Assembly (NCBI GenBank): GCA_004794655.1
Contig: SMMW01000584.1
Location: 8,910,501 to 8,974,500, forward strand
From: Marisa cornuarietis
Taxonomy: Eukaryota > Mollusca > Gastropoda > Architaenioglossa > Ampullariidae
Reading direction: 5' to 3'
Length of the DNA: 64,000 nt
Part shown: positions 39,121 through 49,600 of the stretch, piece by piece
How the letters are laid out: every line of letters begins with the position of its first letter
Position numbering within the stretch: position 1 is the stretch's first letter
Notes under the pieces: model-generated
What the model saw: the letters and a program-made list of their open reading frames with translations, nothing else
The model's database searches: none
What the model was told of the DNA's origin: nothing
Position numbers and translations under genes: made by a program

Positions 39121-41554
39121 ATATAATGTGTAAATTTTTTGTTTAATTACTGCCTTGTTACCTATTTTCATGACAGGCGCTCTCTTCGTTCTGTACAGTT
39201 ACCATTTTTCATTTAAATTTAGTACAAGAAAACAAAAACTTTATTTTGCACAAATCCTATTGCTTAAATGTTAAAATGCTCTCTAAAATGGTGTGTCAAT
39301 GATGGTTGCCTTTTGATCTACATTGAATGAGTTTAAGTCATGGTTATGGAGTTGGATAAAGCAGGACAATACTATCTGTTCATACAGTAGATCATATTAA
39401 TAAAATATACCTACCGCAGAACATCTTCTCACAAAGATTAACATATAACCAGAAGTAGACTTTGGGTCAGTGATGTGTGGACCCTGCCAAGGACATGCTA
39501 TCTTTGTGTACTACTTGGTGAAATGATAGCAACCCAATCATTTAACAAATTTTTTATGGTTAGTCAACCAAAAGTCCAACTCCTGCTTTAAAACAGGTAA
39601 GAATGGTTCAACTTTTGTGGTCATGCTTCAATAATTCTTCCATCTTGCTGGACAAGTGCCCTTGCCTCCCTTCCCATGTCGAACCATTCTTTCATGCCAG
39701 GCAATGAAAGTTTGGACTTTAAATGAAACCATCAGCATAAATACCAACAATCACACTGTTTTTACCAGCTATACTGAAAAAAAGAAAGCAGCAATACAAT
39801 TAGCATCAGGAAACCAAATTGTATTTCTCTACAAGAAAAGAATGTATATGTACACATGAAACTTGGAAATAAAGATATCTGTACATGAAGGTGAACGCAG
39901 GCAATCTCTAGTCTATAAAATGAGAAACAGATGAATCCATTTTCACAAAGGGTGATGTCCCAATTCGGCTTCATTCATCAACATAATTTCAATATAAGAA
40001 AATTGTACCATGCCAAACCACAGTATGGCAGCCATCCAAAAGACTTTGTATCCTTGTATTTCATTTTTTCACAAATGTGCAGTTTTGTATGAAATGATGC
40101 CTCTCCCAACACTGACAATGTGAAACCAATCCCCAAGTATTTCCTTTCATCAGATGGTCATGATTTGCCACTGAAACAAAAGGATGAAATACCACTTAAG
40201 AAACCTACATATTTTACTGTTGATTACTAAAAAATGAGCAACCTAGGAACATATATGGGAAAAAATATTCCCAAGTCAAACTACAACTTTTCATCTGGGC
40301 AGACAAGTCATTTACCCCAGGACAACATGAAATCAAGGATAAGCATCTTGTTTCTATAGTTGTAAAACAGTGTCCATATACTGGTGATGTAGCTTTACAC
40401 CTGGGGCTGTAATTACAAAGCAGTAGTAAAAATGCCCTGAAGTAAAAAAACATAAATCAATATTCACAAAGTCTGCACACTGCTTTGCAATTTCAGACAG
40501 GACACTTGCCCTTGGTTTCTCCACTTATCCCAGGTGTCTCCTTCACCTGGCTTTGTAACTATAGGCCCAGATTATCGAAATTTCCTACTCGAAAGACAAG
40601 GAAATAACATGACTTCTGTGTAAACAAAACTTGTTAAAAAAACTTTAAGGGGGTGGGGGAGAAGACTTTCATTCACGTTTTTCCCAGTTGATCACAAAAC
40701 TAACCTATTCAGATCTGAAATGAGAAGAAAATGTGCTGCTTAAGAAAGTCTGATAAGAACTATTCTATTTAACGCTGGGTCACATTAGTCCACAAAAATG
40801 TTTTGCACCATTATGGCAGTCTATACTTAGCTGCATTAAGTCCAAATTAATTTTGTATCTGAACTGCAATACATTTTAATACCACTACCATTTTTAACAA
40901 GATGTGACATGTAGGAAAGGGACAAAAACATTATTATCCCTTTTTTTCTCCCCTCTTTTTATTTTTTTGCTACAGAAATCCACAACACCATGGCTAGACT
41001 GAGGCTCACTGGCTGTTGAAAACTCTATTCACATCACACAGAGCTGCATCTATTTGACACGAAGCTTGGAAGCCCATCTGAACAGATGTATTTCTGTCCA
41101 ATTCCTTAAAAATATTAAAAGGTTTACTATATCAGCCAGCATGGAAATGTGTCTTATTTAGGGTCTTTGATGTCTGATCAGTCCTCTAGGACTTCAAGAT
41201 TTATCCATCAATGCACTGTTACAATTGTTATTTTTTCAATGAGTTTAGTTTTGCTTAAAAATTTAGATGTAAAACTATTGCAAATACAGTTTGTGGGGGC
41301 CAGTTGATTTGACCATTTACCAATTCAGCCATCTTTTACCATGTATGAATTGATTTGATCAGCCTAAGGTAGATCCACTCGCAGCCTATCACTGATGACA
41401 GCTAGGTTAATCATCACCATAGCAAGATCAGAATCATCAAATTATACACACCCACCAAAAAAAGATCAATATGCACAAATATCTTGCTTATCTTTAAGCT
41501 GTTACAAAAAAGGAGACTGCATCAAAGTTTATATTCATGGTCAAATACACTCTA
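39121..41554. other. Noncoding stretch, A-rich on + strand
   Basis: No exon was recognised. The sequence is T-rich when read on the minus strand, so it could be a long 3' UTR or downstream DNA of the minus-strand GTF2A2 gene. A minus-strand AATAAA lies near 39242-39247. The repeat at 40465-40578 lies within it. Confidence 0.35.
40465..40578 (+). repeat. Interspersed repeat, second copy of the 22885-23160 family
   Basis: Shares ordered blocks (GTCTGCACAC, CTTGCCCTTGG, CTTTGTAACTATAGGCCC) with the PRPF3 intron 3 copy in the same orientation. Its class is unknown. Confidence 0.5.
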
Positions 41555-41640
41555 GTTGTTATAATAATAAAAATTTATAGAGCTCTTTTCCAACGATTTA
41601 CTCAAAGCCCTGTACAGAAATGATATACAGAAGTAAACTA
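41555..41640 (-). mobile_element. LINE 3' end (minus strand)
   Basis: Read on the minus strand: CTGTACAGGGCTTTGAGTAA, then TGGAAAAGAGCTCTATAAAT running into TTATTATTATAAC. This is the characteristic 3' terminus of CR1/L2-type LINEs or of SINEs that borrow their tails. Confidence 0.55.
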
Positions 41641-41975
41641 AATCACCAACAACCATACAGTCATATTCTCATATAATAGACACCGCTCACTTCTACAACT
41701 GGCTGATGAGGATGTAAAGTAAGACAAAGTTTCAGAGAAGAGAAAACAAGCAACCAAAATTTGATCTAACATCTATGTGATTGCGAAGAATGGCAGCCAT
41801 TAAAGTAAAATCGACAACAAACAGAAAATAGGGCATTTAAAAGTAGTAAATTAAAAACAAAATAAAACTTGAGAGAAACAAGAATGCAACATGCAATTAA
41901 AAGAAACCTATAATATGAATAAACAGATGTTAAACAAGAAAGCAGAAAAATCACTGGAGAACAAAGAAACTCAGC

Positions 41976-42514
41976 CTGCCAGGCAGGTCATTGGTCATTT
42001 GGCCCCAAGACCAGTTTGTCCCATGTATAGTCTATTTTGTCCCAAGACAGAAAAGTCAAATCGTCCCAAGCCCAAAAGGCGAATAGGTCTGATGTGCTTC
42101 GAGCTAAATAAGTACCTGATGAGCAAAGTCTCTGCATATAATAACAACAGGCAAAAAAAAAAGGTCAAAATACAAAAATCAATAAAATAACAAGATCTTT
42201 AATTTAAAAGATTGTTTAAGATGAAGATACGTTCGATGCATGCATATTGTCTGGCGGCCATATGTTGTTTAGTAAAATGGTGCCTTAACTTATTCGCATG
42301 TTTAAAATAGGCAGCTGAGCTTGTGTATCTTTATTGCTCAAACAACATATGGATCTTTTGGTAATAGTTGACGTTAATAGCTTACTTGTTTCATCGGTGA
42401 TTGATTCCCCTTTTGGGTTTGGGATGATTTGACTTTTCTATCTTGGGATGAAATGGACCATATGTGGGACAAAATGGTCTTGGGGCAAAATGACTGGCCC
42501 TTGTCAGGCACAGC
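41976..42514. mobile_element. Foldback-type element with ~110-bp inverted arms
   Basis: The left arm (about 41976-42086) carries GGCCCCAAGACCAGTTTGTC, GTCCCAAGACAGAAAAGTCA and CCCAAGCCCAAAAGGCGAAT. The right arm (about 42405-42514), when reverse-complemented, gives GCCCCAAGACCATTTTGTCC, TCCCAAGATAGAAAAGTCA and CCCAAACCCAAAAGGGGAAT in the same order. The arms are clearly related but diverged. About 318 bases between them show no coding content, so this is a non-autonomous element. It lies less than 100 bp beyond the GTF2A2 stop codon and may be transcribed in that gene's 3' region. Confidence 0.8.
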
Positions 42515-42584
42515 CTCATTTCCAGTTAGATGTGACTGTGGCATTACTGGTAAACATTTACACAAATATATTGGAAGATCTGGT

Positions 42585-42590
42585 TTTATT
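42585..42590 (-). terminator. Candidate poly(A) signal just after GTF2A2 stop
   Basis: Minus-strand AATAAA begins eight bases after the stop codon. It would give an unusually short 3' UTR, so a more distal signal (for example near 39242) may be used instead. Confidence 0.25.
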
Positions 42591-42598
42591 TATGATAC

Positions 42599-42966
42599 TC
42601 ACTCATTTTTGCCATCACAAGCAACAATCTTGACTTTTTCCACTTTAGCTATCTCCTGCATAGGGTTCTCTCGAAATTCAACATTGTTGAGCACAAAGGT
42701 CCAGACATTGTCACAGAATCTATATGTGTTCAGCTTGCCCTGCACAAAGAGCCACATTAAATAAGTGCAAACAAACATTATGAATCTAGACAATCTTTAA
42801 CATATAAATATTTGTGTCAAGTTTAATCTCATGTCTTTTGCAAAACAATCTGGTTACCTTGAATGAGATCTTTGCCTTCACCCTCTGTGCTAGAGCTGTG
42901 TTGATTGCTTTATCAAACTGCAGCAGAACCTTCAAAGCCAACTGCGGTGAAATCTGTCCCATCTGT

Positions 42967-43013
<47 letters not shown>

Positions 43014-43438
43014 TGTGTTAGTACTGCGAGTGGGAGAATTTTGTAGTGTAAGATATCGAACCCATGTTCTTGCTGAATCAGTGGATGACTCCCACCCCCA
43101 AAACAACAACGATCAGTTTGTAAAGAAATCCATGTCTGTTCTTGTTGAGATTACGGATGTTGAAAAGGGTGTTGGTATAAGTTACTGATATGCTCTATAA
43201 GAGGACTCAAATTCCAAGTGTGAATATGAAGTCGAAGGCCCCGTTGCAGAAACTTGAAAAATGATTGACCGATTCGATTGAGCTATAGTAAACTGAACAT
43301 CGACTGAAACATGACTTTATAATAATGGAAGAAAAAAAACCAGATAAACTAGTCAAAGTTATGCACCTGAATCAATTCGTCCAGACTCTCTTGTAATGTA
43401 TGGCCCAAAGTTGTATTCCTGTAAAGTTGATAACTCAT
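42599..43438 (-). CDS. GTF2A2: Transcription initiation factor IIA gamma subunit (3 exons)
   Basis: TFIIA gamma pairs with TFIIA alpha/beta to stabilise TBP on promoter DNA for RNA polymerase II. Minus-strand coding exons are 43438-43367 ([20 protein letters not shown]...), 42962-42858 ([20 protein letters not shown]...) and 42739-42599 ([19 protein letters not shown]...). All splice sites are GT-AG and phase 0. The 105-residue product matches the family along its full length (the human protein has about 109 residues): the N-terminal helical bundle (to about residue 50), then the beta-barrel part with [11 protein letters not shown] and [10 protein letters not shown]. The stop TGA lies within GAGTGAGT, a perfect donor consensus, so an alternative short 3' exon is possible. 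The gene is divergent from the LYSMD1-like gene. Confidence 0.96.
42969..43012. repeat. (CA)22 microsatellite abutting GTF2A2 exon 2 acceptor
   Basis: Twenty-two CA units on the + strand. On the minus strand this is a (TG)n run ending six bases before the 3' splice site of GTF2A2 exon 2, where a polypyrimidine tract would normally be. Confidence 0.95.
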
Positions 43439-43680
43439 CTTTTTTTTTTTCTTTAACTCTGAGTTACATGCAGGTGATACGCGCTCCGTTGACGGTAGTG
43501 CCGGAACTTCTCCGAGGAGAAAAAGAGTGATGTCCCCTTTACGATTACCTTTGTGCTGCCAGCTCTCACGAGTGTAGGTTTCATTTGCTCAAGAAACCGT
43601 AAACAAAGTGTTTGTTGTCTCCTCGCGCAGTGGATGGTTTGTGGCAAGTAATTCTTCATGTAGCCCTTTTGTGTGGTATC
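43439..43680. promoter_or_regulatory. Bidirectional promoter between GTF2A2 and LYSMD1-like gene
   Basis: Only 242 bases separate the two divergent start codons, so both 5' UTRs and the core promoter must lie here unless there are upstream noncoding exons. The segment is richer in CpG than its flanks (GATACGCGCTCCGTTGACGG near 43477-43496). It contains an ETS-type core CCGGAA at 43501-43506 and no TATA box, a layout typical of housekeeping bidirectional promoters. Confidence 0.65.
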
Positions 43681-46600
43681 ATGGCGCAGGGAGGTGGTAA
43701 CGAGCGTGAAACGCTTGGGAAGTTTGTGAAAACACAGTCAGGCTATGGAACAACAACCTCGTCTAAAAAGCACTCTCAACACAAGTCGTCAAAATTTATT
43801 AAACACATGCTTACCAAGGAGGACAACTTGGTGGGCCTGTCGCTCAAGTATCAATGTACAGTAAGTTAAAAATTATTATTTTCAGTCGCATTTTGCAGCT
43901 TAAGAAACAGCAGGATATACTAAGGGGCGTTTCCTCCTAATCTTTCTGCGCGATTCCAGTTGCAGATCCGTTTCTCACAAACACAACACGTCAAACAGTG
44001 AAAGTAGTTAGTGATTTTATAGATCAAATTGCCAGCGAAAATTGATTGTGAACCGATGTCTACATATTGGTTCGGGTCAATGATGACATAGAGTTAGCAT
44101 TATGTGTCTGCCAGAGAAAAAAAATCAACGCATTCAAAAGAAAAAAAAATGAATTGGGTGAAGTGGGCGAGAAGGAGGGAAACGGGAGAACATTTCACGC
44201 AGTAAAAATGGTTTAGTGATGAATAGTTTTTTTTTTAAATCAGCAACATTATTTCAGTAATATGTGTTTCTGGTCAGTTTTCTCTTGCATGGAATTTGCC
44301 AGGTACCCTGAGGAAAGAATCTACTGTAAATTTTCGCTCAGTTCAGGACTTTTCTTTATAACAGCTACTTTTGCTTGTAATAAAAAGCATGTACCCATTC
44401 TGTGCCTCTTCTGATGTAGTTGTACATGGCTGTTAAAGAATGATAGCCGTTATTTGCAAAATATTGTAAAGTGCAGCTAAGATGACAACTTATTCAACAT
44501 ATCCTTTTAAAAAACAGTTATCTACAGGTGTTTAGTAGACAAATTGGTGTCAGCCCCTAAAAATGTTTTGGTGGTTTTTTTGCATAATAGAGCTCAGAGA
44601 TACCAATATTGTACATGAAAACATTGCCGCTTTATCTTTTTTCCTCTTATTTTTTTGTATTTTATATGCATATAGAGTGGTTTGATTCTCCACTATAAAC
44701 ATTTTTAAAACATGACTTTCACATTTTTTAAAATATGCATTAATCATACAGTAAAATTGGTAGCCAAGAAAAGGTAAGATTTTGAACAACATGTTTTTTA
44801 CTGTTTGGTGTTGCAAGGATGACTTTTTTGTGCATTTCTTGCTTATTTTTAACAGATTTTAAGAATATGCACCTTGCTGAATACCCAACTGTTTTTCAAG
44901 TGTAATCTTCCAGTGTTTGATAATCCAGTTTTCTGTCCTATAAGACAAATAATACCTCAGACAATGTCAATAACTCCTAGCATGGACAAGCTTCTCCATG
45001 TTTGCCCGTAACAGTGAAGATTTGTTAAGAGTACGTTTGTGCCATGTGTATCCCTGTGGTCACTGCATGTGACAGTCATAAGTGTAGATTTAAGATTTAA
45101 AGTTGTGAATTCAAGGGCATTTAGGGTATGATGTAAAGGTGACACACTTACTTGTGGGCTTCATACAGCTTTTGGACACATTTATATTGCTTAACTTCAG
45201 GGCAAAGGTAATTTGATTACCTGTGGATGATTCAAAACTGCCTAATGTTCTCAGCAATACTGGAAAAAAGAGAGGGAGTGGGCAAGAAGAGAGAGAGTGT
45301 GTGTATGTGAGAGCGATTGATTGATTCTTTATTGCTTTAAGGGCATAGCTCCAGCAAGGGTGTGGTCATCTGTCAAAATATCTACATAACATCTTAAATT
45401 TGCTGTAAATCTAGTTGTTAAAGCACTAAAAGCATGTTTCTTATGAGTGTGAGTATGTGCTATGCAAATCTTTCATTTATTATATGCAAAAAAATAATAA
45501 ACACACTTATGCACAAATACCCAAACACAGACCTTAACACTCTCTGCATCCATAGACCTGTAATGCACACTAGCCAGTTAACCCCAGCCTCATTTTTTCG
45601 GAATCATAAATATAAAAATAACAAACTGTATAATTTTCTTTTTATTTGTACGGCAGAAAAATGTTTTCAAGTCATGTTGACCACCATTAAGTTCTTTCCC
45701 ATATTTATCTCTCAAACCAGATTAGAGAGCGCAAAAAATGCATGTATTTTATCCTCCAAAGAATCTGGGAAAAAATGGACAAGAGTGGGCTGCCTAATAC
45801 TGAGCAAAAAGTTTCCTGGGACTATTTCTAAAAGGCGAATTCTAAACCGAGCATAGGCCTTTCTTCCATAAATCTTGCTTTCAGTATCCACTCATAAGTC
45901 TTGTTGCAAGCAAATTTTAGAACTACTATATATATCAGTGCGTGGAGTACTTTCCAGACGTATACCATTCCTGGCAGAAAAGATCAGTTTTTCTCTAAAA
46001 TTCTTTAGGAAAACCCTCCCCACCTGTTGAAACATTCAGACACACAAAGAAAGAGAAAGAGTTAACATTATAGCTTTTTAGATTGAGCAGATGTGTCTTT
46101 GTATAGTTGGTTTATGCCTTTGAAGCTATTTCTTGTTATATGCAATAAGCATATAATGTATCTTTGAATAGTTAGAACATGCTTGGAAATGAGAGAGGTT
46201 ATTTTGAGGTGTGACACATTTCTATTAGAATTATTCAGCTAAGTTCAGTATTGGAAAAAGACATGCAAGTATAAACTCATGCAAGTAGACATGTAAGAAA
46301 AATATTTTGAAGGAAGCTTTTATATGTTGAGAGGAGCTCTGTGAAATGCAATTTTATGTATCAGGCCTGTTGGCACACTGATGAGGATAAAGCTCTTTGG
46401 TCACCCAGTACTCCTGCAGATTTTATTAGCATTAGCCAGGGGATCTGGGGTAAACTAAAAAGAAAAGTACCTCCATAGTTGTTGAGCAAATGGAAGAAAA
46501 GCTCGGCTAATCCCATCATATCTAATGTAAAAATTACAGAACAATTTTCATTAATGCCATACTTCAATTTTTTTTCACTTTAAGTTTATTTAAGCAATTC

Positions 46601-49600
46601 ATTTTTGCATTTTCAGGTTGAGGTGCTGAAAAGGGAAAATAAACTGTGGAACAATGACATGCTTTTTCTACGAGAGCATGTGCTCATACCACTGTCTCCA
46701 GAAAATGAACATCTTGCACAGCCTGAAATTGTTGTGACATTTTCTGAACGAGAACGTACTGGATCGGTTAATTCTAATGGGTCTAACAACCCTCCTGACA
46801 AAGAAACCAACCAGGAGGTGGTTTCTGGCAAAGAGGAAGTGCAGACTGCAACAGAGGTGGAAAGTCTCAAAAAAGAAAGTAACCCTCTAGACTTTTTCAG
46901 TAAATATGACTCCAGTCTAGCAAAGCTGAAGTCGGATGTTGCCAAAATGGAAAAAAATGCTGAGTAAGTAAGACTCATATGTTGAGCTTATTGTTCATAC
47001 AATTTTCTGCTTTTGCTGTGCATGTGTTGCTGTGTGTTTTTGTTTGCAGCTTCTTGTTCTGACATGTTTTATATAAAGTGTTTTCCAGTAATAATAATCA
47101 CTGTATTGTAGACTTTTATTCTTAAATCATTCCTTGAATCCTTTGGATGGAGTATTTTTTTCTTTTTTAGGATTTTGTCTGCCTTATGTCTTTCTGTGCT
47201 GAAAATATTTCCTGTGTCAGAATACTTCTAATTCTTTGCGACATGCTTTATACTTTTTTTCTCGTGAAATTATATATTTTGAAAAGTTTGCATAAGACAG
47301 TATTGTTTCTTATTTTCCTGCAGCAAATATTCCTGCAAGTACCAGTGTATAGTATGGATAAAAGCACTATAAAGTAATCTAACAGCAGTTAATTTGAGGT
47401 TCAACAATGCTTTCCTGTCACACACATATTCACTTCAAACTGCATTGTTTCCATTTATTCCTCTAAAAGAAGCTGATATTTTGCATGTTACAAAAAATTT
47501 AATTTGTCTTGTCTTTGTCCTGCTTCCATTTTTCTTAATTTCAAATTCACATTAATATTTGTCTTTTATTTTCAGGTCTGTTTTATAGCATGAAAACATA
47601 CTTTTTTAATCATTTGCTTTTGATTGCTAGTGGCATTTGCAGAAATATGCATTTATAGCTGTGTACCATTTAACTGTTTTCTTTGCTTTGTTTTGTTTTT
47701 GCTTGCTGCCTTTTGATGATTATAACTGCTAATGGTACAGATTTTTGTTGTAAACATTTTCAGAACAGTGCTGCTCTCTTCTGGACATTTCTAGCTAAGT
47801 GGTGTATCATGCCAAGTTAATAATCTAATTTTACTTCTTATTTGTTGGTTTTAGTAACAGAAAAAACAATAAATCTACAAGAAAATTTCCTAGTCAGGTT
47901 AAAGAACTCCTTCCTTGTTGTAATTCACCATGTGAGTGAAAACATCCTAACACAAAAAAGAGTCATAGCTTAATCAATTACTGGTCAATAGCTGATTATA
48001 TTTGTGTGTTAAGACTTGGAGAGCCTGAAAAGGGGAATATAGGTCTACACAGAAAACTGCCCATGGACATCATAGAACAATGGTGGTGAAATACTCATTC
48101 ATTTTAATACAAAGCCAATTCAGTTTTGTTTTCTGCACTCCCATACTCCCAATCCTTTTTCTCAAACTGTAAATATCAATGCATTTTAAGGAAACTGAAA
48201 GTCATAACTGTTCATGTTTTAATGTTAAACTACAAGTAAGTAGAGTTATTAATGGAAGCTGCTGCTCTCAGAAAGTGTGCTTGTTGCTACTTTGGTACAT
48301 GGCAGCATGCAATGCATTTTTATGACACATGGGATTAATCCATGTAAAGTAAATTGGATCCCAAATTAACAGCTATAACTACTAGTCTATAGTGGCAATG
48401 TGTGACCAATTTCAGAATTCACTGAAAACATAAATGATTTTTTTGTTGATAAACTTCTGATTATCACTGCAGTAGCTTTGCTTGGTGCAAATTTGGGTTT
48501 AGTGCACTTCATGAAAATACAGTTTGTTACAGATGTGTTAACAAACAGCATGGGTGTCGTCATGTGACGAGAGGGTTTTTTGTTTTTGATTTCTTGGAAT
48601 TGTGCAGTTGGATAGCATTTGAGGAAAATTCCATTTTCATGCAAACCTCATTCAAGGGTAAAGTTAGGTTGCCTTACCTCCCCAGCCATCTAGAGAATCA
48701 GGTAGCCACTCCACAGCTGCATCACATGAGTTTCAAACCAGGGAGTGTGTGTGCACCTTCGGGCTTGGATGCCATTGCTCAAACCACTAGGCTATCTACT
48801 CCCCCGGCAGTTCTAAAATAAGATATGATTTCTGAAGAAACGGTGTAGTTTCTTTTACCATAGTACACCATAACAGCTGTTTCGATTCTTTGTTGAAGTG
48901 AAGATACTGTAACAAGAAGTGTTGTTCAGCATCATTGCATTTTGTTATGATTAACAGAATACCTAGATTAAAAGTAAATCTATTCATCTTATTTAACCCA
49001 TGTTTGTGCATTTTTGTTTTTAATTATTGTGTGTCAGATCTTTGATTTTATTAAAACTGCTGTTTAGAGACTGGGGAATAAGTATGCTCGCTCTTCATTT
49101 CGTAAGCAGTTTAAGTGCAGATAGTGAGGCTACTAAAGCATCAAGCAACAAAGAATTTAATAGCCAAAATGCTGTGTTCCAAGTAGATTAGGAAGACATA
49201 CAGAAAAGAAGTATGCACTTTACAGAACATTTATTGATGTCTGATGTGTTTCAGACTGTTTCCTTTCCATCATCAATAAAGGATGAACAATAACAAAGGT
49301 TTGGAAGTGTATCAACTTTTTTTCACCTAAGACTGCTGAAATGTTGCTTGCATTGCTGATACAATGCCACTCCATTCTTTGAGATGGCCTTTAATTTCTG
49401 TTGTATATTCTTTCAGTTTGATTCCAGCACAACAGATTGAAATAGATATGTGTGGACCCTGAAGAAAATGGCGGAAATTAATTTGTGGACATTGTTATAA
49501 TATCCTAGATTTTCCTCATTGGTCCCCTCATTATCAGCTGAGATTTAGTTGGCCAGCAAGATTTTGGAAAAATTTTTTGTTTGGCTTTTTCCTGCCTTTG

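Noticed and set aside
46613..46978. 121-codon minus-strand open frame
   Set aside because: It is fully antisense to LYSMD1-like exon 2, which has a conserved LysM sequence, consistent phases and splice sites.
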